A stretch of DNA of 64,000 bases from Eutreptiella sp. 'Long Island Sound 2002' (GCA_964036045.1 OZ038385.1:29573306-29637305); one strand, 5' to 3'; shown: positions 53,117-63,964, counted from the first letter of the stretch. Notes: generated from the sequence alone by a model not told the origin. A program made the numbers and translations.

Positions 53117-53262
53117 CAAAATTTCTTACGAGCTCCCCCGGCACGGTCGGCTGGGAAGCCCATGGAACATTCCTACCGATATTGGTTGCGTTTTGGGGGG
53201 CCGATCTGGCTGCCAAAACTTCCGAGCATCTTTCCGAGGGATTTCAAAAACTTCCAGGCGTT
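53117..53262. repeat. Insertion-flanking direct repeat, left copy
   Basis: AGCTCCCCCGGCACGGTCGG, CATGGAACATTCCTACCGAT and GCCGATCTGGCTGCCAAAAC occur in order here and at 61155-61253, about 95% alike by eye. Just left, around 53017-53072, GCTGAGCAT and ATGCTCAGC form inverted repeats. Confidence 0.85.
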
Positions 53263-53404
53263 TTTCCATCGGTTTTTTGTACGATGAACTACACCGTTCT
53301 TGGTTCCCAAATCCCACACCTCAGCAAAGAAACACACAAAAAGGCAAGCATGACGGTTCACTTAACACCTCTACTGCTACCGGAATCCACTGAGATTAGA
53401 CACC

Positions 53405-54940
53405 CTGCCCCATTGTTAGAGGGTGGGGGAGGGTGGGGGAGGGTTGGGAGAGGGTTGGGAGAGAGTGGGAGAGGGTTGGGAGAGGGTGGGAGAGGGTTGG
53501 GAGACGGTTGAGAGAGGGTTGGGAGAGGGTGGGAGACGGTTGGGAGAGGGTTGGGAGAGGGTGGGAGAGGGTTGGGAGAGGGTGGGAGAGGGTTGGGAGA
53601 GGGTGGGAGAGGGTTGGGAGAGGGTGGGAGAGGATTGGGAGAGGGTGGGAGAGGGTTGGGAGAGGGTGGGAGAGGGTTGGGAGAGGGTGGGAGAGAGTGG
53701 GGGAGGGTTGGGAGAGGGTTGGGAGAGAGTGGGAGAGGGTTGGGAGAGGGTGGGAGAGGGTTGGGAGACGGTTGAGAGAGGGTTGGGAGAGGGTGGGAGA
53801 CGGTTGGGAGAGGGTTGGGAGAGGGTGGGAGAGGGTTGGGAGAGGGTGGGAGAGGGTTGGGAGAGGGTGGGAGAGGGTTGGGAGAGGGTGGGAGAGGATT
53901 GGGAGAGGGTGGGAGAGGGTTGGGAGAGGGTGGGAGACGGTTGGGAGAGGGTTGGGAGAGAGTGGGGGAGGGTTGGGAGAGGGTTGGGAGAGAGTGGGAG
54001 AGGGTTGGGAGAGGGTGGGAGAGGGTTGGGAGACGGTTGAGAGAGGGTTGGGAGAGGGTGGGAGACGGTTGGGAGAGGGTTGGGAGAGGGTGGGAGAGGG
54101 TTGGGAGAGGGTGGGAGAGGGTTGGGAGAGGGTGGGAGAGGGTTGGGAGAGGGTGGGAGAGGATTGGGAGAGGGTGGGAGAGGGTTGGGAGAGGGTGGGA
54201 GAGGGTTGGGAGAGGGTGGGAGAGAGTGGGGGAGGGTTGGGAGAGGGTTGGGAGAGAGTGGGAGAGGGTTGGGAGAGGGTGGGAGAGGGTTGGGAGACGG
54301 TTGAGAGAGGGTTGGGAGAGGGTGGGAGACGGTTGGGAGAGGGTTGGGAGAGGGTGGGAGAGGGTTGGGAGAGGGTGGGAGAGGGTTGGGAGAGGGTGGG
54401 AGAGGGTTGGGAGAGGGTGGGAGAGGATTGGGAGAGGGTGGGAGAGGGTTGGGAGAGGGTGGGAGAGGGTTGGGAGAGGGTGGGAGAGAGTGGGGGAGGG
54501 TTGGGAGAGGGTTGGGAGAGAGTGGGAGAGGGTTGGGAGAGGGTGGGAGAGGGTTGGGAGACGGTTGAGAGAGGGTTGGGAGAGGGTGGGAGAGGGTTGG
54601 GAGAGGGTTGGGAGAGGATGGGAGAGGGTTGGGAGAGGGTGGGAGAGGGTTGGGAGAGGGTGGGAGAGGGTTGGGAGAGGGTGGGAGAGGATTGGGAGAG
54701 GGTGGGAGAGGGTTGGGAGAGGGTGGGAGAGGGTTGGGAGAGGGTGGGAGAGAGTGGGGGAGGGTTGGGAGAGGGTTGGGAGAGAGTGGCAGAGGGTTGG
54801 GAGAGGGTGGGAGAGGGTTGGGAGACGGTTGAGAGAGGGTTGGAAGAGGGTGGGAGAGGGTTGCGAGAGGGTTGGGAGAGGCTGGGAGAGGGTTGGGAGA
54901 GGGTGGGAGAGGGTTGGGAGAGGGTGGGAGAGGGTTGGGC
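53405..54940. repeat. G-rich minisatellite with 264-bp higher-order units
   Basis: Built from GGGTTGGGAGA (11) and GGGTGGGAGA (10) alternating in 21-bp pairs. The variant GAGACGGTTGAGAG marks a higher-order unit at 53501, 53765, 54030, 54294, 54558 and 54822, spacing 264-265 bp. Because 21 and 264 are multiples of three, long open frames run through it on both strands (Gly-Leu-Gly-Glu, Pro-Asn-Pro-Leu); I do not regard them as genes. The G-rich strand has many GGG triplets suited to quadruplexes. Confidence 0.95.
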
Positions 54941-57900
54941 GCATAGTCGAGCTCACTTTGGAGCCTTCTAATTCTGTGATGGTGTGGTAAAATTCCACAA
55001 AACAAAGTTGTGGTGAAAGCTGGAGGTTGGGGCTTTACATAGAGCCCCTAGTTGTGAAAATCTGAAACAGTGGGCCCCTGTAGGGGGGCGGATAGTCGAG
55101 CTCACTTTGGAGCCTTCTAATTCTGTGATGGTGTGGTAAAGTTCCACAAAACAAAGTTGCGGTGAAAGCTGGTGGTTGGGGCTTTACATAGAGCCCCTAG
55201 TTGTAAAAATCTGAAACAGTGGGCCCCTGTAGGGGGGCGGATAGTCGAGCTCACTTTGGAGCCTTCTAAATCTGTGATGGTGTGGTAAAATTCCACAAAA
55301 CAAAGTTGTGGTGAAAGCTGGTGGTTGGGGCTTTACATAGAGCCCCTAGTTGTAAAAATCTGAAACAGTGGGCCCCTGTAGGGGGGCGGATAGTCGAGCT
55401 CACTTTGGAGCCTTCTAATTCTGTGATGGTGTGGTAAAATTCCACAAAACAAAGTTGTGGTGAAAGCTGGTGGTTGGGGCTTTACATAGAGCCCCTAGTT
55501 GTGAAAATCTGAAACAGTGGGCCCCTGTAGGGGGGCGGATAGTCGAGCTCACTTTGGAGCCTTCTAATTCTGTGATGGTGTGGTAAAATTCCACAAAACA
55601 AAGTTGTGGTGAAAGCTGGTGGTTGGGGCTTTACATAGAGCCCCTTGTTGTGAAAATCTGAAACAGTGGGCCCCTGTAGGGGGGCGGATAGTCGAGCTCA
55701 CTTTGGAGCCTTCTAATTCTGTGATGGTGTGGTAAAATTCCACAAAACAAAGTTGTGGTGAAAGCTGGTGGTTGGGGCTTTACATAGAGCCCCTAGTTGT
55801 GAAAATCTGAAACAGTGGGCCCCTGTAGGGGGGCGGATAGTCGAGCTCACTTTGGAGCCTTCTAATTCTGTGATGGTGTGGTAAAATTCCACAAAACAAA
55901 GTTGTGGTGAAAGCTGGTGGTTGGGGCTTTACATAGAGCCCCTAGTTGTAAAAATCTGAAACAGTGGGCCCCTGTAGGGGGGCGGATAGTCGAGCTCACT
56001 TTGGAGCCTTCTAAGTCTGTGAGGGTGTGGTAAAGTTCCACAAAACAAGGTTGTGGTGAAAGCTGCTGATTGGGGCTTTACATAGAGCCCCTAGTTGTAA
56101 AAATCTGAAACAGTGGGCCCCTGTAGGGGGGCGGATAGTCGAGCTCACTTTGGAGCCTTCTAATTCTGTGATGGTGTGGTAAAATTCCACAAAACAAAGT
56201 TGCGGTGAAAGCTGGTGGTTGGGGCTTTACATAGAGCCCCTAGTTGTAAAAATCTGAAACAGTGGGCCCCTGTAGGGGGGCGGATAGTCGAGCTCACTTT
56301 GGAGCCTTCTAATTCTGTGATGGTGTGGTAAAATTCCACAAAACAAAGTTGTGGTGAAAGCTGGAGGTTGGGGCTTTACATAGAGCCCCTAGTTGTGAAA
56401 ATCTGAAACAGTGAGCCCCTGTAGGGGGGCGGATAGTCGAGCTCACTTTGGAGCCTTCTAATTCTGTGATGGTGTGGTAAAGTTCCACAAAACAAAGTTG
56501 TGGTGAAAGCTGGTGGTTGGGGCTTTACATAGAGCCCCTAGTTGTAAAAATCTGAAACAGTGGGCCCCTGTAGGGGGGCGGATAGTCGAGCTCACTTTGG
56601 AGCCTTCTAATTCTGTGAGGGTGTGGTAAAGTTCCACAAAACAAGGTTGTGGTGAAAGCTGCTGATTGGGGCTTTACATAGAGCCCCTAGTTGTAAAAAT
56701 CTGAAACAGTGGGCCCCTGTAGGGGGGCGGATAGTCGAGCTCACTTTGGAGCCTTCTAATTCTGTGATGGTGTGGTAAAATTCCACAAAACAAAGTTGTG
56801 GTGAAAGCTGGTGGTTGGGGCTTTACATAGAGCCCCTAGTTGTGAAAATCTGAAACAGTGGGCCCCTGTAGGGGGGCGGATAGTCGAGCTCACTTTGGAG
56901 CCTTCTAATTCTGTGATGGTGTGGTAAAATTCCACAAAACAAAGTTGTGGTGAAAGCTGCTGATTGGGGCTTTACATAGAGCCCCTCGTTGTGAAAATCT
57001 GAAACAGTGGGCCCCTGTAGGGGGGCGGATAGTCGAGCTCACTTTGGAGCCTTCTAATTCTGTGATGGTGTGGTAAAATTCCACAAAACAAAGTTGTGGT
57101 GAAAGCTGGTGGTTGGGGCTTTACATAGAGCCCCTAGTTGTGAAAATCTGAAACAGTGGGCCCCTGTAGGGGGGCGGATAGTCGAGCTCACTTTGGAGCC
57201 TTCTAATTCTGTGATGGTGTGGTAAAATTCCACAAAACAAAGTTGTGGTGAAAGCTGGTGGTTGGGGCTTTACATAGAGCCCCTAGTTGTAAAAATCTGA
57301 AACAGTGGGCCCCTGTAGGGGGGCGGATAGTCGAGCTCACTTTGGAGCCTTCTAAATCTGTGAGGGTGTGGTAAAGTTCCACAAAACAAGGTTGTGGTGA
57401 AAGCTGCTGATTGGGGCTTTACATAGAGCCCCTAGTTGTAAAAATCTGAAACAGTGGGCCCCTGTAGGGGGGCGGATAGTCGAGCTCACTTTGGAGCCTT
57501 CTAAATCTGTGATGGTGTGGTAAAATTCCACAAAACAAAGTTGCGGTGAAAGCTGGTGGTTGGGGCTTTACATAGAGCCCCTAGTTGTAAAAATCTGAAA
57601 CAGTGGGCCCCTGTAGGGGGGCGGATAGTCGAGCTCACTTTGGAGCCTTCTAATTCTGTGATGGTGTGGTAAAATTCCACAAAACAAAGTTGTGGTGAAA
57701 GCTGGAGGTTGGGGCTTTACATAGAGCCCCTCGTTGTAAAAATCTGAAACAGTGGGCCCCTGTAGGGGGGCGGATAGTCGAGCTCACTTTGGAGCCTTCT
57801 AATTCTGTGATGGTGTGGTAAAGTTCCACAAAACAAAGTTGTGGTGAAAGCTGGTGGTTGGGGCTTTACATAGAGCCCCTAGTTGTGAAAATCTGAAACA

Positions 57901-59265
57901 GTGGGCCCCTGTAGGGGGGCGGATAGTCGAGCTCACTTTGGAGCCTTCTAATTCTGTGATGGTGTGGTAAAATTCCACAAAACAAAGTTGTGGTGAAAGC
58001 TGGTGGTTGGGGCTTTACATAGAGCCCCTAGTTGTAAAAATCTGAAACAGTGGGCCCCTGTAGGGGGGCGGATAGTCGAGCTCACTTTGGAGCCTTCTAA
58101 ATCTGTGAGGGTGTGGTAAAGTTCCACAAAACAAGGTTGTGGTGAAAGCTGGTGGTTGGGGCTTTACATAGAGCCCCTAGTTGTAAAAATCTGAAACAGT
58201 GGGCCCCTGTAGGGGGGCGGATAGTCGAGCTCACTTTGGAGCCTTCTAAATCTGTGATGGTGTGGTAAAATTCCACAAAACAAAGTTGTGGTGAAAGCTG
58301 GAGGTTGGGGCTTTACATAGAGCCCCTAGTTGTGAAAATCTGAAACAGTGAGCCCCTGTAGGGGGGCGGATAGTCGAGCTCACTTTGGAGCCTTCTAATT
58401 CTGTGATGGTGTGGTAAAGTTCCACAAAACAAAGTTGCGGTGAAAGCTGGTGGTTGGGGCTTTACATAGAGCCCCTAGTTGTAAAAATCTGAAACAGTGG
58501 GCCCCTGTAGGGGGGCGGATAGTCGAGCTCACTTTGGAGCCTTCTAATTCTGTGATGGTGTGGTAAAATTCCACAAAACAAAGTTGTGGTGAAAGATGGT
58601 GGTTGGGGCTTTACATAGAGCCCCTAGTTGTGAAAATCTGAAACAGTGGGCCCCTATAGGGGGGCGGATAGTCGAGCTCACTTTGGAGCCTTCTAAATCT
58701 GTGATGGTGTGGTAAAATTCCACAAAACAAAGTTGCGGTGAAAGCTGGTGGTTGGGGCTTTACATAGAGCCCCTAGTTGTAAAAATCTGAAACAGTGGGC
58801 CCCTGTAGGGGGGCGGATAGTCGAGCTCACTTTGGAGCCTTCTAATTCTGTGATGGTGTGGTAAAATTCCACAAAACAAAGTTGTGGTGAAAGCTGGAGG
58901 TTGGGGCTTTACATAGAGCCCCTAGTTGTGAAAATCTGAAACAGTGGGCCCCTGTAGGGGGGCGGATAGTCGAGCTCACTTTGGAGCCTTCTAATTCTGT
59001 GATGGTGTGGTAAAATTCCACAAAACAAAGTTGCGGTGAAAGCTGGTGGTTGGGGCTTTACATAGAGCCCCTAGTTGTAAAAATCTGAAACAGTGGGCCC
59101 CTGTAGGGGGGCGGATAGTCGAGCTCACTTTGGAGCCTTCTAATTCTGTGATGGTGTGGTAAAATTCCACAAAACAAAATTGTGGTGAAAGCTGGTGGTT
59201 GGGGCTTTACATAGAGCCCCTAGTTGTAAAAATCTGAAACAGTGGGCCCCTGTAGGGGGGCGGAT
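54939..59265. repeat. 149-bp satellite, 29 units
   Basis: Unit start GCGGATAGTCGAGCTC falls at 55088, 55237, 56280 and so on to the remnant GCGGAT at 59260. From 55088 to 59260 is exactly 28 x 149 bases, so there is no net length change in 28 units. Variation is confined to a few positions (A/G in TAAA(A/G)TTCC, AATTC/AAATC, TTGTGG/TTGCGG, TTGT(A/G)AAA). Each unit has a 6-bp-stem hairpin GGGGCTTTACATAGAGCCCC and CCACAA...TTGTGG. The first unit joins the minisatellite without spacer. Confidence 0.97.
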
Positions 59266-60241
59266 GTCTATCTGTCTACTACAGGGAGGGGTGGCCAAAA
59301 GCTATGAAGGCATGAAAACGCCGTTTTGCTATGTGGCCAAAAACACTGACCTAACCACTGCCACAGCCCACCAACCCTGCTAAAATTGCAGGAAACGGGT
59401 GGGACAGTGACACACGCACTACAGGTCCTACACACCCTACAGTGGCACCATCCTGGTGGGCGAGCACTGGGGCAACTGGCTCAAGCCCCCACGCAGGACT
59501 ACCACTCCTACACGCACACTCTACTGGGCGTTGCGAAGTCAAAGATCTCGTGGGTCCTAGCGACCCTCCTGTGAAATGACAAGAGAACACAGCGCTGCTA
59601 AGCAACTGTGGCCTAACAGGGGACGCCACAACGCGTTTCCCCTACTAGGGCTTGGAGGGAAGGAGTGCTCTCGCGTGCAAGGCGCAGATGTCGATGAAGT
59701 CGGACTCCCTGCTCTGCCACAGGCGGAGCGGAGTTACTTGTTTGTGTGATCTGCGCCCTTGTTTAGCAGGGCATAAAAAAATGCTGCTGCACCAATCACC
59801 CTACCTGCCCACCTGTAAAACAAAGGCAAATGAAAGGGCGTTTGCGGCGGAGGAACCAAGCCACACTCCAGGTATTATACCCTTCTCAGTGTGACCTATA
59901 ATACACTGTCCGCAAACACGCTGGAAGTCCAGCTACCCTTGTCAAGCAAGCAAGCGTTAAGGGACTCCTCAGGTTCTCTTAAAGAACGTACCGAGGAGCC
60001 CCTGGGTAGCCTAAACAAGGTTTACCGTGCGCACTTCGCGTGGCCTACCCTTTAATGCGTGTGTGCGTTGGGGGGTCCGGGGCTTTTACCCGGACCTCCG
60101 GCCCTCCCTGGCTGTTGGCCGGAGGCGTACATTATACAATACTGTGGTTCTTTCAGTAACGTACGTACATTACTTGATACATACACATCTGGGGCCTGAG
60201 GGGGATGGCGCCCCCCCTTGGTTCCAAACAAATTCGTCTCC
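59266..60241. other. No gene seen
   Basis: About 1 kb after the satellite without recognised motif or repeat. Short open frames on both strands lack any signature. Confidence 0.55.
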
Positions 60242-60625
60242 GGGGGGCCTCCCCTTGACTCACTATCGTCTCGGGACCGTTCCGAGGTCGCCCTGCATGG
60301 CAGAGGCAGGGACGGGGGGGCCACCCCTTATTTCAGAACTGTATCGGTGCATCAATGTCTTTCCACCCTGCCTGGGCGGAAGACCAGGGACCGGGGGGCC
60401 ACCCCTTATTTCAAAACTGCATCGGCATATCAAGGTCGTTCCACCCTGCATGGGCGGAGGACCCGGGACCGGGGGGCCGCCCCTTATTTCATTCCCGCTC
60501 TGGCAGATCAAAATTCCTCCGCCCCTTGTAGGCAGAGGTCCAGGGATCGGGGGGCCTCCCCTTATTTCAGTACAGCCATTCAGGTACGGGTCAAGGAAGC
60601 AAGGTGCAGAATTGGGCAAGAGAAA
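60242..60625. repeat. Tandem repeat, about five units of 78 bp
   Basis: GGGGGGCC(A/T/G)(C)CCCCTTATTTCA recurs at 60315, 60393, 60471 and 60549 (spacing 78), with a first diverged unit at 60242. Each unit also has CCACCCTGC-like and GGCGGA(G/A)GACC-like text. A G-run and a short relative of the 23484 repeat (CATAAAAGTCTGAAGTCTGA, near 60740) follow. Confidence 0.88.
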
Positions 60626-60839
60626 AGGGGGGGGGGGCAAGTCTGATATGGGGGGCACAGCGCATGTCTGATATTTTGGGGGGGGGGGGCAAAGGCCTAT
60701 CATGGGGGGCTTGGGGGGTTGGGGGTTGGGGGTGATGGTCCATAAAAGTCTGAAGTCTGAAGTCTGATAGCCTATTGGGTTACTATACCCATAGCTGACA
60801 CACACGCAAAAAGAAAACCACAAAAGCAGGCACAAAGCT

Positions 60840-61115
60840 TCACAAGACACAAAGGGCAAACAGTCATAAGCTTGAGTACAGTGTTCTCCATGCAAGTTTG
60901 TAGGCAAAGCAGGCACCAAGGATCAAACTGCAATTGCACATGTCAAAACCAAAAGTGCAAATTCACAAAGGAGCTCAAAGGGGAAGCAGTCATAAGCTTG
61001 AGCACAGTGTTCTCCATGCAATTTTGTAGGCAAAGCAAACAAAGGGTAGACAAACATTAGCTTCGACGTACTGTTCTCCATGGCATCTTGCAGGCAAGGT
61101 AGGCACCAAGCATGC
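60840..61115. repeat. Three diverged repeats of about 55 bp or longer
   Basis: CAGTCATAAGCTTGAG(T/C)ACAGTGTTCTCCATGCAA(G/T)TTTGTAGGCAAAGC occurs near 60863-60912 and 60987-61034, and a weaker third copy (CGTACTGTTCTCCATGGCAT) near 61066-61100. Confidence 0.75.
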
Positions 61116-61143
61116 AACCAAAGTTCCACTACGTTCAGGCTAA

Positions 61144-61290
61144 AAAATTTCTTCCGAGCTCCCCCGGCACGGTCGGCTGGGAAGCCCATGGAACATTCCT
61201 ACCGATATCGGTTGCGTTTTGGGGGGCCGATCTGGCTGCCAAAACTTCCGAGCATCTTTCCAAGGGTTTTCGAAAACTTCCAAGCGACGG
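61144..61290. repeat. Insertion-flanking direct repeat, right copy
   Basis: Second copy of 53117-53262 in the same orientation, about 95 bases inside the right edge of the insertion. Confidence 0.85.
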
Positions 61291-61385
61291 ACAGAAGCAT
61301 ATCGCATGCACGTCGGTACAGATTTCCTAAAATTGCCACCGGTAACCGGACAATATTGGTCTCTCTTTCAATGTTCTGTGCTGGG

Positions 61386-62160
61386 CACCGGTGGTACATG
61401 TGTTGGTAAAGTCCAATTTACACATGTACAGTGGCCCAGGGGGCCTGTGCTGAAAGCGGGACATGATAGCAAAGAGGGCAGGGAGCTTGACCCTGGGAGG
61501 AGGACGCTCATCATAAGCGTTTATGGCACTGGCATTGAGGAGCAGCCTGCACTTGTCGGAAGACTTAGGTCTAAGAAAGGCGCTGGCAGAAACAGGGGCC
61601 GACGTGGGCTTAGCGCCACACGTGACACCGTGAACCGATTCAAACATGTGAGAAAGGGGGGCTGTCGCGCTGGAGTGGCGTGCCGCCCCCCGGCAGGAGA
61701 AGGATTTGGTACACCGACGGTAGATCGCCCGAAGCCCCCGCGGGACACATTTCCGCCAGAGGCTGCGCGCGAGGCTGACGCGTCCTGCTGGGCCCAAGCC
61801 CTTGGCTGCCACCTGCTCGGGCACCTTCTGGGACTGGTTCTTTGGTGGCAGCGGAGTACTGTCGTCGTAAAGCATGTCGTCTGGACGGCACAGGCCACTT
61901 TCCGCTATGCCTTCTAGAACATCTCGGAAAAGAGGAGCTGCCGCCGCACCTCCATCGATGTTTAGCAGCGCCAAGTACATGTCAACGAGCGCCGTGCGGA
62001 CCATCTCCCGGCGCCCCCAACGTATACCGTCCAGGCTCGACACTTTGCGCGCCAGCAACTCAATTTGCGGTCGCAGCCCCTTGTGCTCCTGTTGTGCCGC
62101 TCGATGTTGTACGAACTCGCTTTTTCCGCATCGGTGGTCTGCTCGTAACCTCCCCGTCGG
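61386..62160 (-). pseudogene. DIRS-B RT N-terminal part
   Basis: Frame with REMVRTALVDMYLALLNID, GVTCGAKPTSAPVSASAF, FLRPKSSDKCRLLLNASAIN (the counterpart of AFVKPKNDVKCSFIIDMRNL in DIRS-A) and PLYMCKLDFTN, the start of motif A with its Asp. It is cut there by the insertion. The upstream end overlaps the recombinase C-terminus in another frame; the start codon is not certain. Confidence 0.8.
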
Positions 62161-63367
62161 GTCGTGGAGGACCCTGTAGCGTTGGGCGGGGTGGGGCCGA
62201 TTGCGCCCGGGTGTGGTCGGCCCGGACCCATGGTGACCAGATCTGATACGTGGTTCCCGTCTGCTCCTGCCAGCCAAGTGTCTCCGCCTGTTGTGAGGGG
62301 ATGATGAGCGGCCCCCCACGAACGAACTCCCACGTGTGCGTGGGGTACGCGTAAATGCGGAGCATTGCCGGCGTCGCCCAGCCCCCCCAGCGCAATTGCG
62401 TGTCCGTGGGGGCGCCCAAGCAGCGGAGCTGCGCGCTCCCGAAGCGCCGCCAGCCATGCCAGCGGAGTAGCAAGCAGCCCGAGTTCGGGCGATTGACGAG
62501 GTCTTTGAGAGCTTTGTGCAGGCTCTGCCGAGTACTGTGCCATGCCGGGCGCTCTGGGTGGTAACCGTGGCGCGCACGGAGGTCCCAGAGGCGCTGCGCC
62601 CACAAGGCTGTCCAGGGGCCTGGCACCTCTTCGCAGGGTCCACTGCGCCCCTTTGCCCCTTGCCAGCGGACGGTGGATCCATCATAGTAAGCGGTGACGG
62701 CTTCCTTTGCCTGGAGGCCAAATGCGATGCTGAGCGCCGCCAGCGCCACCACTTCCCATTCGTGTGGTGCGGAGGCGAGCTCGCAGAGGCTGCGGAACGC
62801 TCGCATGCACGCCCAGAATTTGTGCGAGGCTCCCCGGCGCTTTTCATGGAAAGAGGCGACGGCTTCGACCAGTTTCTAGTCCATTGGGCAGACGATGGGC
62901 TGGATCCACTTGAACTTCTCCAGTACCCTGACCGCTGCGAGAAGTTTTCGGGGGCCACTGTCCGATTCCGTGGTGCGGATGAGGCCAAGCATGTGGTCTT
63001 GCAGGCATTCCCGGGCGCTGGCACCCGGCTGTCGCCTGACGGTGACGGCGAGGCGTCGCAGCGCATCTCCATAGCTCTCTCTTGTGTCTTTCGCGAATCC
63101 GTAGAGAGCTGTGCTGTCGTAGGTGGTGGCGAAGTCGGCAGCGGCCGCCCCCCGGTACCGTGTGATGGCCTCCGAGAGGGCGATGGCATCTGCAGTCCGT
63201 ACGCCGATTCCTCGATCACTTGCAACAACTGCCCCGGCAGCGCCGCCAACCCCACACCCGCAGGGCGTTGACTGTCCGTCGGTCGGATGCGCGGCAGGGC
63301 CCTCTGGACGAGGGCAGCGGGGGCGGATCGGGGAGTCTGGGTCAGAGCCCCTCCGCCCATCGCCGAG
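62060..63367 (-). pseudogene. DIRS-B tyrosine recombinase, inactivated
   Basis: The frame follows Gag directly. STALYGFAKDTRESYGDALR and LLAAVRVLEKFKWIQPIVCP form the core-binding part; a TAG at about 62878 interrupts it. The catalytic part reads HKFWACMRAFRSLCELASAP, AFGLQAKEAVTAYY, where the first catalytic Arg (GLRxxEA in DIRS-A) is Gln, then LLRWHGWRRFGSAQL (H-x-x-R) and LRWGGWATPAMLRIYAYP with Trp and a candidate Tyr nucleophile. The Arg-to-Gln change (CGG to CAG type) alone should abolish catalysis. It ends at 62060 after a Pro/Arg-rich tail. No clear start codon between the Gag stop and the core. Confidence 0.83.
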
Positions 63368-63964
63368 TCAGTGCTTTTTCGCGTACAGCCCGCGGCAGCT
63401 GTATGCCCCCCCCTGCCAGTACCAGTGGCAGTGGCCGCAGATGCGGCAGGGGGTTTTTGGCTGTCGCGCGCAGCTCACCAGGTCCCCTGAGTTTCGACTC
63501 CTGAAGTGTGGCTCCCCTTTGATCCACACGAAAGCCGGCGCCCCAGGGGCGTGCTGTGTGCTTTCAAACACCTTCTGGTAGTCCGGTGACGTCGATGAGC
63601 TGGATGACTTGCGCGCCGCGCGCCCACCGTCGTTGGAGGAGCTATCGCAGAAGTCCGAGGATGCCGACGAGTACTCCGAGGAAGAATATGACCTTTTGCC
63701 TTTCGCGCCCCCACGCCCTTTGTCTTTGGCCTTGCGCTCGCGCTTTTCCGCCCGCTTGGCCTTGCGCTTGCGGCGGGCTTTTGCCTCGCGGTGCTTGTCC
63801 TTGAGAAGCTTTTGTGCCCCTTCCTCCGTGCGGAGCAGCACAGACCATACCTCCATCGCGACTTCGAGCTTGCCTCCTCCGTTCGCTGGCTCCGTGGCTG
63901 CTTGGCTCCGCCAGCCGTCGACGTCCATGCCAGCGCCGTTACTTTCGCGGTCGTCAGTGTCCAT
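63368..63964 (-). CDS. DIRS-B Gag-like protein
   Basis: An uninterrupted 198-residue frame from the ATG at 63964 (MDTDDRESNGAGMDVDGWRS). A Lys/Arg run (KHREAKARRKRKAKRAEKRE), a Ser-rich middle, then LVSCARQPKTPCRICGHCHW and YWQGGAYSCRGLYAKKH. The C-C...W-x-W...C cluster parallels the end of DIRS-A Gag (CGECGDNQWIWDCEN) and is a likely zinc-binding, nucleic-acid-binding end. It stops with TGA at 63368, after which the same frame continues into the recombinase; readthrough or a nonsense mutation in a former fusion are both possible. A longer protein upstream of the ATG is possible, as the window ends 36 bases on. Confidence 0.65.
   Translation of the reverse strand: MDTDDRESNGAGMDVDGWRSQAATEPANGGGKLEVAMEVWSVLLRTEEGAQKLLKDKHREAKARRKRKAKRAEKRERKAKDKGRGGAKGKRSYSSSEYSSASSDFCDSSSNDGGRAARKSSSSSTSPDYQKVFESTQHAPGAPAFVWIKGEPHFRSRNSGDLVSCARQPKTPCRICGHCHWYWQGGAYSCRGLYAKKH

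Larger units (their letters stand above)
52988..61385. mobile_element. 8.4-kb insertion rich in tandem repeats inside the DIRS-B RT
   Basis: DIRS-B RT breaks after KLDFTN (about 61410) and resumes at AYWSI (about 52970). An 8-base candidate target duplication GTGCTGGG occurs at 52980-52987 and 61378-61385. Near both ends lies a 145-bp direct repeat (53117-53262 and 61144-61290). Between them are a G-rich minisatellite, a 149-bp satellite and two smaller tandem arrays. No transposase or RT is recognised in it. It may be a composite of one insertion later expanded by tandem amplification. Confidence 0.7.

Noticed and set aside
53358-54998. Very long open frames on both strands (Pro/Ser/Leu-rich or Gly/Glu/Arg-rich, up to 546 codons)
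   Set aside because: They are products of a 21-bp repeat, whose length is a multiple of three; no non-repetitive domain or homology.
54939-59265. CRISPR-like array of direct repeats
   Set aside because: Whole 149-bp units repeat without unique spacers, no cas genes, and the context is eukaryotic.
59470-59490. Dinoflagellate spliced-leader relic (CTGGCTCAAG)
   Set aside because: Only about ten bases match and the rest of the leader is absent, so it gives no support for lineage.
62200-63360. N-terminal half of a 677-codon minus-strand frame ending at 61327
   Set aside because: Right of about 62160 it is the shadow of the recombinase in another frame (Ser/Arg/Pro-rich); only the left part is RT.
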